Source: Candidatus Solibacter usitatus
GTDB lineage: Bacteria > Acidobacteriota > Terriglobia > Bryobacterales > Bryobacteraceae
Direction of reading: 5' to 3'
Assembly (NCBI GenBank): GCA_016191645.1
Contig: JACPVQ010000116.1
Location: 1 to 44,814 of the forward strand
Length of the DNA: 44,814 nt
Part shown: positions 1 to 7,489 of the stretch, in pieces
Numbering within the stretch: the stretch's first letter is position 1
Layout of the letters: every line of letters begins with the position of its first letter
The notes under the pieces: generated by a model
Seen by the model: the letters and a program-made list of their open reading frames with translations, nothing else
Databases searched by the model: none
Told to the model about the DNA's origin: nothing
Position numbers and translations under genes: made by a program

Positions 1-1998
1 GACGTGCGCGGGACGCCGCTGGTCCATCTCGCGCATCACCATCACCGTAGGGAAACTCGCCATGTACTTGGCCTGCTGCGCTCGAGCATCGAGCAGCGCC
101 TTCCAGGCGTCGCGCACATCTGCGTCGCCGAATTCCTCAAGATATGCCGCGCGAAGTTTCGCTTCTCCCGCCGGCGTTGGCGCGGCCGCGATCTGATTCA
201 GGCTCGTGCGCAGCGCCATCATCCCGGCTTCCTCACTGCTCATCGCGCGGCCGTAAATGCGCACGTCTTCGATCATGCCGCGATAGAGAAATTCCTTACC
301 GCCGCCGCCGCCAATCCGCCACGGTTCGCCGGAACGGAACTCCTGATTCAGTTCGTCCAGGTTCACCTTCAGAGCGGCTTCCTTGCCATTTACGTAGATG
401 TGCACACCCGACGCCCAGCGTGAGCCGTCGTAGGTCAGCAGAATGTGCGTCCACTGATTCAGAGCGACGGATTCCTTACTCTCCAGACGCAGCGCATCGT
501 CCAGCCATCGAGCGGCAAGGTAGCAGATAATCTTGCCGTTCTCCAATCCCAACAGAATGCCCTGCTCTTCCGACTCGTCCTTTCCTTTCGTGACAATCGA
601 GCCAGTGGCGGCCTCCGGTTTGATCCACGCCGAAATGCTGAACGCATCGAAATATCCGAAAGGCGCTTCCTTGCCGGCATCGACGTAGGCGGTCCCGTTG
701 AACTTCGCCGATTCCAACGGCCGGTGAATCTTCATTCCGTAGGAGACGGACCAATTGGCCGGCTTTGCATTCGCCAGCCCGCGCGCCCAATCTTTAAGAG
801 ACGCATCGGCCTTCGCTTGCAGCGATGCGTACCGCCGCTCCGCTTCCATCACCGCTGCATCGTATTTCTTGAGTCCTTCTTCCTGCTCCGGCGTAGGCGC
901 GGGCACCAGCGGAGGAGTGTTCCCGAACTTGAAGTAACGGCCGCGGTCGGCGATGTTGTTGAAGTAGGCGAACAGCGAATAGAAATCCTTCTGCGTGAAA
1001 GGATCGTACTTGTGGTTGTGGCATCGCGCGCATCCGATGGTGCTGCCCAGCCACACCGTGGACATGGTTTCCACTCGATCGGCAGCATACTCCACCATGT
1101 ACTCTTCAGGCACGATGCCGCCTTCGCCGTTGCCGCGATGATTGCGGTTGAAGCCGGTGGCGATGATCTGATCGCGCGTCGCACCGGGCAGCAGATCGCC
1201 GGCGATTTGTTCCACTGTGAAACGATCGAAGGGCAGATTGCGGTTGAAAGCCGCGATCACCCAATCGCGCCAGCGCCACATGTTGCGCTCGCCATCGGTT
1301 TGATAGCCGTTCGTATCGGCATAGCGCGCGACGTCCAGCCAGCGCGCGGCCATGCGCTCCCCGTATCGCGGCGAGGCAAGCAAACGGTCGACCAGTTTCT
1401 CGTAAGCTCCCGGCGAATTGTCGGCGAGGAATGATTTGACTTCAGCGGGCGTTGGCGGCAGGCCCGTAAGATCCAGCGAGACTCTGCGGATAAGCGCCGG
1501 CTTGTCCGCCTCCGCGCTGAGCCGCAGCCCTTCGCGCTCCAGTCTGGCAATCACGATGCGATCCACCGCATTCACCGCCCGCCTGTCTTTGATCTCCGGC
1601 AGAGGCGGACTCAAGGGCGGAATCAACGACCAATGCTTCTGCCACTTCGCGCCTTCCTCCACCCACTGCCGCAACAGCGCAATTTCGCGGTCGTTCAGTT
1701 TCAGCCCCGAATATACGGGAGGCATGCGCAGCGCGGGCTTGTCGGCAGTGATGCGTTGGATGAGGACCGACTTCGCCACGTTGCCGGGGACAACGGCTTT
1801 GCGTCCCGCGGTTTCCGCGAACATGCTCGCTTCGGAATCCAGCCGCAGCGGTACTTTTTTTGCAGCCGCGTCCGGTCCGTGGCAAATGAAACAGCGATCG
1901 GACAAAACCGGACGGATGTCCTTATTGAAATCGACAGCGGCCGCGAGCCCGCCCGGAAGCAGACATAGCAGAGCGGTCAAAAGACGCAATTCACCCAT
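1..1998 (-). CDS. PSCyt1/DUF1549/LamG/DUF1553 secreted cytochrome-like protein (partial, C-terminus outside window)
   Basis: The minus strand reads open from an ATG at 1998 to the window edge (666 codons). The start has a GGAG four bases upstream. A short signal peptide is followed by a PSCyt1-type haem segment (residues about 20-80) with a Cys-x-x-Cys-His motif (CFICHGPD). A DUF1549 domain follows, with a second CxxCH (GCARCHNHKYDP). A LamG/concanavalin-like domain is encoded by about 250-750, and the beginning of DUF1553 (TVMVMREM near the edge) comes last. This domain order is characteristic of planctomycete and acidobacterial proteins often placed next to exported sugar enzymes. Function is not established; an extracytoplasmic redox role on carbohydrates is inferred. 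It diverges from the dehydratase-like gene at 2017 with only 18 bases between start codons. Confidence 0.9.
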   Translation of the reverse strand, partial: MGELRLLTALLCLLPGGLAAAVDFNKDIRPVLSDRCFICHGPDAAAKKVPLRLDSEASMFAETAGRKAVVPGNVAKSVLIQRITADKPALRMPPVYSGLKLNDREIALLRQWVEEGAKWQKHWSLIPPLSPPLPEIKDRRAVNAVDRIVIARLEREGLRLSAEADKPALIRRVSLDLTGLPPTPAEVKSFLADNSPGAYEKLVDRLLASPRYGERMAARWLDVARYADTNGYQTDGERNMWRWRDWVIAAFNRNLPFDRFTVEQIAGDLLPGATRDQIIATGFNRNHRGNGEGGIVPEEYMVEYAADRVETMSTVWLGSTIGCARCHNHKYDPFTQKDFYSLFAYFNNIADRGRYFKFGNTPPLVPAPTPEQEEGLKKYDAAVMEAERRYASLQAKADASLKDWARGLANAKPANWSVSYGMKIHRPLESAKFNGTAYVDAGKEAPFGYFDAFSISAWIKPEAATGSIVTKGKDESEEQGILLGLENGKIICYLAARWLDDALRLESKESVALNQWTHILLTYDGSRWASGVHIYVNGKEAALKVNLDELNQEFRSGEPWRIGGGGGKEFLYRGMIEDVRIYGRAMSSEEAGMMALRTSLNQIAAAPTPAGEAKLRAAYLEEFGDADVRDAWKALLDARAQQAKYMASFPTVMVMREMDQRRPAHV

Positions 1999-2016
1999 AG
2001 AGCTCCGTCGAAAGTT

Positions 2017-3279
2017 ATGATATCGCACATGCGCAACATCGGACTCAACAGACGCGGGTTTCTTTCCTCGCTGGCCGCGGTTATCCCGGTTTCCACTCTC
2101 TACAACCAAAAACTGGTTGCACAGGCCAAGACCTTGAATCTCAAAATTACGGGCCTCAAAACCATTGCGGTCAACGTCGGCAGCGTCAACTGGGTCTTCT
2201 GCAAAGTCGCGACCAATCAAGGTCTCACCGGTCTTGGCGAGGGTTCCATCACAAGCAAGGAAGCCACGCTTTCCAATGCCATCATGGAGCACGAGCGGTT
2301 CCTCATTGGCAAAGATCCCACCGATATCGAATTTCTGTGGCAAGGCATGTTCCGTTATCCGCGCTGGCGCGGAGGGCCGATTCTCAATAGCGCCATCAGC
2401 GCCATCGAAATCGCGCTGTGGGATATTTTGGGCAAGGCGCTTGGCGTACCTATATACAAGATGCTGGGCGGCGCAGCCCGGCGCGAGGTCCGCTTATATA
2501 AGGATGTCGGCGGATCTTCGGCCGAGCAACTGGCCGCAGCCTACGTGCAGGCCAAGCAAGAAGGTTACACCGCCGCGAAGTCCGGATTCATTACGATTCA
2601 GAACGAGTTGGTTCGGCCTGCGTTCGCCGTAAGAGAAGCCGCGCGCAAGCTGGAAGTGGTCCGCAAAGCCGTCGGCGACGATTTCGATATCGCCATCGAC
2701 GCGCACGGCCAACTCACCACCGTGATGGCCGTGGACTTTTGCACGCGCATCGAAGAGCTGCGGCCTTTCTTTGTCGAAGAGGCAACGCAACTGGAAGATC
2801 TCGGCGAACTCGAACTCCTGCGCCACAAGACAAAAGTGCCGCTGGCCACCGGCGAACGGTCGTTCACCAAATATGGCTTCGCGGAGTTCTGCCAGCGCCA
2901 CCTGGTGAACTACATCCAGCCCGATGTCTGCCACGCGGGCGGCATTCTGGAACTGAAGAAGATCGGAGCAATCGCCGAGACCTATCGCATCGAGATGTCG
3001 CCACACAATCCGCAGAGCATGGTGAGCACTCTCGCCTCGCTGCATGTCGATGCGACAACTCCGGCCTGCACCATTCAGGAATACGCGCCCAAACGCGAGC
3101 AATGGATTCAGGACTTGTTCCACGGCTACCAACTGCCGGTGAAAAACGGCATGGCGGCGTTGCCATCAGGCCCGGGACTCGGTGTCGAACTCGATGAAAA
3201 AGTCGCCGCGCAACATCCGTATAAACCCGTCACTCGCGCGCAGAACAAGTTCAGTGATGGCGCTGTGGCGGACCATTAA
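2017..3279 (+). CDS. Tat-exported mandelate racemase/enolase-superfamily dehydratase (galactonate/mannonate dehydratase-like)
   Basis: A 420-residue protein with a twin-arginine-type N-terminus (NRRGFLSSLAAVIPVS). An ATG at 2029 is an alternative start and would put the RR motif closer to the N-terminus. The barrel carries the metal ligands of the superfamily: D228 (IDAHGQ), E254 (VEEAT) and E280 (GERSF). H230, two residues after the Asp, and H330 in SPHN match the galactonate-dehydratase arrangement rather than the Lys-x-Lys mandelate racemase one. The expected reaction is dehydration of a sugar acid outside the cytoplasm; the substrate cannot be read from sequence. Its divergent partner at 1998 carries LamG and haem-binding domains, which suggests a joint role in carbohydrate breakdown. 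Confidence 0.9.
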   Translation: MISHMRNIGLNRRGFLSSLAAVIPVSTLYNQKLVAQAKTLNLKITGLKTIAVNVGSVNWVFCKVATNQGLTGLGEGSITSKEATLSNAIMEHERFLIGKDPTDIEFLWQGMFRYPRWRGGPILNSAISAIEIALWDILGKALGVPIYKMLGGAARREVRLYKDVGGSSAEQLAAAYVQAKQEGYTAAKSGFITIQNELVRPAFAVREAARKLEVVRKAVGDDFDIAIDAHGQLTTVMAVDFCTRIEELRPFFVEEATQLEDLGELELLRHKTKVPLATGERSFTKYGFAEFCQRHLVNYIQPDVCHAGGILELKKIGAIAETYRIEMSPHNPQSMVSTLASLHVDATTPACTIQEYAPKREQWIQDLFHGYQLPVKNGMAALPSGPGLGVELDEKVAAQHPYKPVTRAQNKFSDGAVADH

Positions 3280-3324
3280 ACGCACTATGAACGCCGCCCG
3301 AATCATTTCCGACCCTTCCATCAT

Positions 3325-3369
3325 GACCTCGCACTCGGCATAGGCGTCAACACCGCGGTCTTCAGCCTC
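3325..3369 (+). pseudogene. Remnant of a MacB/FtsX-type ABC permease (ADOP family)
   Basis: One frame across 3328-3369 reads LALGIGVNTAVFSL. This closely matches the signature at the start of the first membrane segment of acidobacterial MacB-like permeases (LALGIGANTAIFS). No start, no upstream cytoplasmic segment and no downstream periplasmic domain remain. It is a scrap of about 15 codons, so the call rests on a short match to a well-known motif. Confidence 0.45.
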
Positions 3370-3380
3370 CCGAACGATTC

Positions 3381-3611
3381 CTATTCCAATCCTTCACTTT
3401 CGTAGAGATCATCGCGATTCCAGCTTACCGGCCCGATTGGCAGTGATACTCCCATGAGACGAAGTCTTGCCTGCTGTCTCGAATTCGCTTGCCGAACCGA
3501 TGTTTCCAGAAACACCCGCACCATCTGATTGACGGAGGTGCGGCGATCTAGCGCCAACTTGCGGGCCTCGCGCAAGAGTTGATCATCGATGACGAGAGTT
3601 AGATTCGCCAC
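3381..3611 (-). CDS. Orphan ribbon-helix-helix antitoxin-like protein (VapB type)
   Basis: Starting from a GTG at 3611, this encodes 76 residues beginning MANLTLVIDDQLLREARKLA. This is the N-terminal beta strand and first helix of ribbon-helix-helix antitoxins, followed by RRTSVNQMVRVFLE as the second helix. The C-terminal part (MGVSLPIGPVSWNRDDLYES) resembles the toxin-wrapping tail of VapB proteins. A longer reading of the same frame exists upstream but runs through the overlapping SRPBCC gene and is not credible. No PIN-domain toxin follows: the next 100 bases hold only a permease scrap. It is therefore a solitary antitoxin or the remnant of a lost pair. Confidence 0.7.
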   Translation of the reverse strand: MANLTLVIDDQLLREARKLALDRRTSVNQMVRVFLETSVRQANSRQQARLRLMGVSLPIGPVSWNRDDLYESEGLE

Positions 3612-3615
3612 AGGA

Positions 3616-4218
3616 TCAGTGTAGCGCGGGTTTAGGTTCTGTCTCGAGCAACGCAGCCAGCACCTGCTCCAACCGGCTGTACCCCGCGGCCATGCCGTAT
3701 TCCATGCCGGATCGAGTCGCCGTGTCGCGCGCTTCTTTGGATTCATAAAGCACCGTGAGTCTGATCTTAGTGATCTCTCCACGTTCCTCAAACGCGGTGG
3801 TGTCCAAGGCTTCGCCCGGATACCAGGGGTCGTCGAACTTCTCGGTAGCGACGAGTTTTTCCGGAGAAACGACTTCGTGAAATACTCCGCCCATTCCCAT
3901 CTCGGTTCCAGTGGATTCCTTACGCCAGACGTAGCGATACGCGCCACCAACCCGGAGGTCGATTTCGCACACCGGCATGGTCCAGCCGTCGGGGTACCCT
4001 TGGTCGGATCGAGCATCGCCATCAGCTCGAGGCGACCCCCGACGGCGCCAACCGGGAGACCACACTTTGAGGTGCTTTGAAATCGCCGGCTGCGTCATGG
4101 TAAACGGTTCAGCGAGTTCCTGCACCGTTGCCTCCCCCGAGGCCAACCGGGCCAGAATTGCCCGCCTCGCCGGATGGGCAACCGCCGCGAATACGGCATC
4201 GAGATTAGCAGCTGCCAA
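3616..4218 (-). CDS. ArsR-type HTH fused to a truncated SRPBCC/AHSA1 domain (probable deletion fusion)
   Basis: The N-terminal part is an ArsR/SdpR-like winged helix (NLDAVFAAVAHPARRAILARLASGE through MTQPAISKHLKV), which stops right after the recognition helix. The C-terminal part is an AHSA1-type SRPBCC domain (from PDGWTMPVCEIDLRVGG to FDDPWYPGEALDTT and EYGMAAGYSRLEQVLA) lacking its first roughly 45 residues. A neighbouring frame just upstream still reads LELMAMLDPTKG, which looks like the missing SRPBCC start. The two domains are usually two adjacent genes (regulator and effector), so a deletion with a frameshift probably joined them. I prefer a TTG start at 4218; an in-frame ATG at 4281 would place the operator-like boxes inside the gene. 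DNA binding may survive; ligand binding is doubtful. Confidence 0.65.
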   Translation of the reverse strand: MAAANLDAVFAAVAHPARRAILARLASGEATVQELAEPFTMTQPAISKHLKVWSPGWRRRGSPRADGDARSDQGYPDGWTMPVCEIDLRVGGAYRYVWRKESTGTEMGMGGVFHEVVSPEKLVATEKFDDPWYPGEALDTTAFEERGEITKIRLTVLYESKEARDTATRSGMEYGMAAGYSRLEQVLAALLETEPKPALH

Positions 4219-4224
4219 AATACA

Positions 4225-4256
4225 TAACCATGTAGTTAAATAACCAAGTGGTATTA
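4225..4256. promoter_or_regulatory. Two operator-like inverted repeats with a bidirectional -10-like sequence nearby
   Basis: TAACCATGTAGTTA (4225-4238) and TAACCAAGTGGTATTA (4241-4256) are imperfect inverted repeats in tandem, of the TTAACCA-n2-TGGTTAA kind I associate with SdpR/ArsR-type operators. TATAAT occurs on the plus strand at 4255-4260 and on the minus strand at 4258-4253, so the block could control both the ArsR fusion (minus) and the MazE gene (plus). The assignment to a particular regulator is inference. Confidence 0.4.
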
Positions 4257-4304
4257 TAATGACATGCGAGACATCTGTCAAGGAACCAACACGAGAATTA
4301 CTGG

Positions 4305-4319
4305 GATACCATTGGTATC
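4305..4319. promoter_or_regulatory. Perfect 7+1+7 palindrome in front of the mazE-like gene
   Basis: GATACCA-T-TGGTATC is a perfect inverted repeat ending three bases before the ATG at 4323. Its position fits an autoregulatory operator for an AbrB/MazE-type antitoxin. A related sequence (CCAAGTGGTAT) lies in the upstream block at 4244-4254. Confidence 0.5.
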
Positions 4320-4322
4320 ACA

Positions 4323-4586
4323 ATGAAGTCGATCCACGTGAGAATCAGGAAGATCGGGAACTCGCAAGGTGTAATGATCCCAAAACGAGTCCTGACGCAA
4401 CTGGGACTGAACGGTGGCGAGGGAGCGGAGATGTCTGTCAAGGGAGGCGCACTGGTTTTGCGGTGGCCGTCCAGACAAGTGCGCAAGGGATGGGCGGCGG
4501 CGTCCAGGAAGATTGCCGATGCAGGGGATGATGCGCTCGTGATGGGCGAGTTCAGCAACTCCGCGGACGAGGAAGTGCTGTGGTGA
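4323..4586 (+). CDS. MazE/AbrB-family antitoxin (SpoVT-AbrB swapped-hairpin domain)
   Basis: An 87-residue protein. Residues 1-45 (HVRIRKIGNSQGVMIPKRVL to LGLNGGEGAEMSVKGGALVL) match the MazE DNA-binding fold: the RKIGNSQGV-IPK core, then a GD/GE-rich strand and a GGALVL strand. The acidic C-terminus (NSADEEVLW) would be the toxin-binding tail. No clear Shine-Dalgarno precedes the ATG; a palindrome sits there instead. The stop overlaps the ATG of a truncated MazF-like reading frame (TGATG), the usual coupling in mazEF pairs. With the toxin destroyed it is an orphan antitoxin. Confidence 0.85.
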   Translation: MKSIHVRIRKIGNSQGVMIPKRVLTQLGLNGGEGAEMSVKGGALVLRWPSRQVRKGWAAASRKIADAGDDALVMGEFSNSADEEVLW

Positions 4587-4636
4587 TGCGCGGGGAGGTT
4601 TGGCGCTATCCGAATTCGAACCCCGCGCACGTGTAG
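4586..4636 (+). pseudogene. 16-codon stump of a MazF/PemK-type toxin
   Basis: An ATG overlapping the antitoxin stop opens a frame reading MRGEVWRYPNSNPAHV and then TAG at 4634-4636. MRGEVW is the typical N-terminal strand of MazF/PemK endoribonucleases (consensus M-(K/R)RGE-(V/I)-W). The match ends after about seven residues, and from 4606 the DNA is the 3' end of the opposite-strand GNAT gene. The toxin was probably cut off by a deletion or rearrangement at about 4606-4612. Confidence 0.55.
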
Positions 4637-5397
4637 ATCAGCGGGCTGGTGTCCTTGGAATCGCCACGAACCATGCGCGTCAACCGGCGCACGGGAGCGA
4701 AGCCGGCATCGCTCGCCATGGAAACCGCCGCGGCGTGATCATCGCACAGGTCGAGCATTGTGGGCTCGGAACCATGCCTAGCCAAGAAAGATGCCAGCAA
4801 CTGCCGGGCGGCTTCCGCATCGCGAGCCACGCACGGACCGAAGAAAGTCGCGGTGCGCCCGGGTCTTGCCATTGCGAATCCACTTCCGGGTATGGCATGA
4901 CCTTCCACTTCCGCCAAAGATCGTAACAATGGCGAGCGGTCCGCGCCGAACGCCTCTCCATCGAGAGCGAGCAACTCAGCATCGAGAAAACCGTCTGACG
5001 TAGCAGCCTGAACCGCCCTCGCCTCACGTCTCCACCGCGAGATGGCACATTCTTCGCGAAATCCTAACTTCAGATAAACCGGGCGTCCCAGTTCCGTTGC
5101 ATCCAGCTTTACGCAGCGCACGCCTCGACGCTCCAGATCGTCAAGCACATCTCGCATCACCCGCCGCGCAAGCCCGCGCCCGCGATGCGCCTCTTCTGTA
5201 AGAACCATGCCGATCCAGGCAAGGTCGGTCCCGTAGGCGAGACCCGTGGCTGTCGACACCAAACGTCCGCCATCCATCACGCCCTTGACACCATCGCCGG
5301 CAAGCGAAACCAAACGAATCCAATCGTCGCGAGTCTGGTTCCATCCCGCCTGCGTCGACAGCGCCAATGCATCGTCAATGGGAAAGCGCGTTATCAT
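4606..5397 (-). CDS. GNAT-family N-acetyltransferase with C-terminal second acetyltransferase-like domain
   Basis: A 263-residue protein from an ATG at 5397, preceded by TAAGG; an in-frame ATG at 5430 would overlap the divergent hydrolase gene. Residues about 1-140 form a GNAT domain with an acetyl-CoA-binding motif (EEAHRGRGLARRVM), followed by a GRPVYLKLGF strand-helix. The C-terminal half (FGADRSPLLRSL, SGFAMARPG, GFAPVRRLTRMVRG) resembles the second domain of YitH-like acetyltransferases. The acceptor substrate is unknown. Its stop lies where the toxin stump upstream breaks off, so the 3' end of this gene borders a rearrangement point. Confidence 0.85.
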   Translation of the reverse strand: MITRFPIDDALALSTQAGWNQTRDDWIRLVSLAGDGVKGVMDGGRLVSTATGLAYGTDLAWIGMVLTEEAHRGRGLARRVMRDVLDDLERRGVRCVKLDATELGRPVYLKLGFREECAISRWRREARAVQAATSDGFLDAELLALDGEAFGADRSPLLRSLAEVEGHAIPGSGFAMARPGRTATFFGPCVARDAEAARQLLASFLARHGSEPTMLDLCDDHAAAVSMASDAGFAPVRRLTRMVRGDSKDTSPLIYTCAGFEFG

Positions 5398-5407
5398 CAG
5401 CCTTACT

Positions 5408-7489
5408 ATGCCAGTCGATCCTCGCAGCATAACCCGTCGCGGCCTGTTCGCGCTTTGCGGCCTGCCTCTGGCCGCGCAGCAGCAGATTCTTTATCGTGAC
5501 TATTCGCGCTGTCTGCCGGACTTTTACCGCCACCTGGTTGGCGAAGCCGTGCGCAAGCGCAATGAAGCCATCGGCGCATTGACAAGCGAGTCCGCCATTC
5601 GACGCCGGCAGTCCTGGGTTCGCGAGACATTCTGGAATTTGACTGGCGGTATGCCGGACCGCACGCCGCTGCGCATTCGCACCACTGGCGAATTTCAGCG
5701 GTCCGCCTATCGCGTGGAAAAACTGATCTACGAAAGCCAGCCCGGATTCCATGTACCCGCCAATCTCTATATTCCGAAAGTCGGTTCGCCACCCTACCCC
5801 GCCGTTCTGTTTCAGATGGGTCACTCGGGAAATGGAAAAGCGGCGGGGATGTATCAGAAATGCTGTCAAGGTTTGGCACAACTCGGATTTGCAGTACTGG
5901 CGTTCGATCCGATGGGGCAGGGCGAACGCGTCTACTATCCGCGTAGCGGCGGAAACGCCACACGGCTTCGTTCGTCCGATGACGAACACACCACTCCTGG
6001 CCAGCAACTTCTGCTGGTAGGCCAAAGCGCGACACGCATACAAACCTGGGATGCCATCCGCAGCCTGGATGTTCTGGCGGCACATCCATTGATTGACGCC
6101 AAGCGCCTGGCAACGACTGGCAACTCCGGCGGCGGAACGCTTTCCATGTTTCTGGCGGCCACCGATGATCGACTGGCGGCGGTGGTGGCGTCCTGCCCCA
6201 ATAGCGAGAACTTCGCCTGCGAGGAGTTCATCCCACCCGGCTCCGTCGACGATGCGGAACAGAACTTCGTTGGCTCGGGTCCGCTGGGTTTCGACCGGTG
6301 GGACACGTTCTACCCGCTTGCGCCGAAACCTTTATTGATCGTATTAAGCGGCAAGGATTTCTTCGGAACCTATTCTCCGAGCTACGTCAGGAACGGACGG
6401 CAGGAGTACGCCCGGCTGTCCAGCGTATACCGTACGCTCGGCAAGCAGGACAACATTTCGTGGTGGGAATCGCCGCTCTCCCATGGCCTGCAGCACGAGG
6501 CGCGGATGCGTATCTATGCTTGGTTCCGCCGCTGGCTGCAGGGCCGCACGGATCAACTGACGCAGGAACCGCCGGTATCGCCGGAGAATGACGAAACACT
6601 GTACGCCACCGAAAAAGGCAACACCGTCTATTCGCTCTCCAGCCTCCACCCTGCCGATCTCGGACGTAAGGTAGCTCTCCGCCCGCGGCCCATCGATCTT
6701 CAGAAGCTGTTGGGAGTGGAAGAACTGTATGAACGTCCGAGGCGCGTCAAACTAGGCGAGAGTCCCGCTGAAGGATGCCGCGTTGAGGCGATGGAAGTTT
6801 CCACCGCAACGCATGTGTGGACTCCCTGCTGGATCTTTCATCCGAAACAGGCGCAGAACAGCGATGTGCTTTTGGTGCTCGATGCCAGAGGCCGGAACGC
6901 CGATGCGCCGGAAGGCGGCCTGTGGAATCAATTGGCGAAGGAAGGGATTACTGTGTGCGCCGCCGACGTTCGCGCCAATGGCGATTTGTCGGCGGAAGCG
7001 GGCCGCGGATCGCCGCGCTATACGCTCGGCCACGCGAGTGAGCATAATCACGCATGGGCCGGCGCGATTCTTGGCCAGAGTTTGCTCGGCCAGCGCGTAG
7101 CCGACATCGTGTCCATTGTTCGCGCGCTGAAGCCTTCCAGAATTCGCCTCGCCGCATCCGGGAAGATGACCGTTCCGGCATTGTTCGCCGCGGCCATGGA
7201 ACCCTCCATCGCAAGCGTCTATCTTTCCGGCGGCCTCGCATCGTACCAGCATTTATTGAACTGCGACGAGTATCCCAACCACCCGTTCGCGAACTTCCTG
7301 CCGCGCGTTCTGCTGCATACCGATTTGCCCGCCATCGCGGCCGGTATCAAGGCGACTCTGACATTGGCGGGATTGGTGGACGGCGCTGGGAAGCGCGTTC
7401 CGTTGGAGGAAGCGAAGCGTCTGTATGCGCGTGCCACCGTGCTGCCGGACGCAGCCTGGAATTTGGCGCGGCTTAAGGAATTCCGTTGA
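5408..7489 (+). CDS. Tat-exported two-domain alpha/beta-hydrolase (acetylxylan-esterase-like)
   Basis: The start is taken at ATG 5408, which gives 693 residues beginning with a Tat-like signal (SITRRGLFALCGLPLA). Upstream in-frame starts would run through the divergent GNAT gene. The first hydrolase domain (about 110-400) has an acetyl-xylan-esterase-like core with FQMGHSGNGK, a nucleophile elbow TGNSGGG, an acid in LSGKDFFG and a histidine in SPLSHGLQHE. The C-terminal 220 residues form a second alpha/beta-hydrolase-like fold (LLVLDARGRNAD, VCAADVRANG) whose nucleophile position reads AASGKM, so it is probably inactive. Likely an exported esterase acting on polysaccharide or aromatic esters. 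Its 3' end overlaps the convergent gene by 17 bases. Confidence 0.85.
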   Translation: MPVDPRSITRRGLFALCGLPLAAQQQILYRDYSRCLPDFYRHLVGEAVRKRNEAIGALTSESAIRRRQSWVRETFWNLTGGMPDRTPLRIRTTGEFQRSAYRVEKLIYESQPGFHVPANLYIPKVGSPPYPAVLFQMGHSGNGKAAGMYQKCCQGLAQLGFAVLAFDPMGQGERVYYPRSGGNATRLRSSDDEHTTPGQQLLLVGQSATRIQTWDAIRSLDVLAAHPLIDAKRLATTGNSGGGTLSMFLAATDDRLAAVVASCPNSENFACEEFIPPGSVDDAEQNFVGSGPLGFDRWDTFYPLAPKPLLIVLSGKDFFGTYSPSYVRNGRQEYARLSSVYRTLGKQDNISWWESPLSHGLQHEARMRIYAWFRRWLQGRTDQLTQEPPVSPENDETLYATEKGNTVYSLSSLHPADLGRKVALRPRPIDLQKLLGVEELYERPRRVKLGESPAEGCRVEAMEVSTATHVWTPCWIFHPKQAQNSDVLLVLDARGRNADAPEGGLWNQLAKEGITVCAADVRANGDLSAEAGRGSPRYTLGHASEHNHAWAGAILGQSLLGQRVADIVSIVRALKPSRIRLAASGKMTVPALFAAAMEPSIASVYLSGGLASYQHLLNCDEYPNHPFANFLPRVLLHTDLPAIAAGIKATLTLAGLVDGAGKRVPLEEAKRLYARATVLPDAAWNLARLKEFR

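Noticed and set aside
445-1434. 329-codon plus-strand frame
   Set aside because: The minus strand encodes the DUF1549/LamG protein with clear motifs throughout; this is its complement.
4259-4531. 90-codon plus-strand frame overlapping the mazE-like gene
   Set aside because: The overlapping frame at 4323 has an unmistakable AbrB/MazE domain; this one has no motif.
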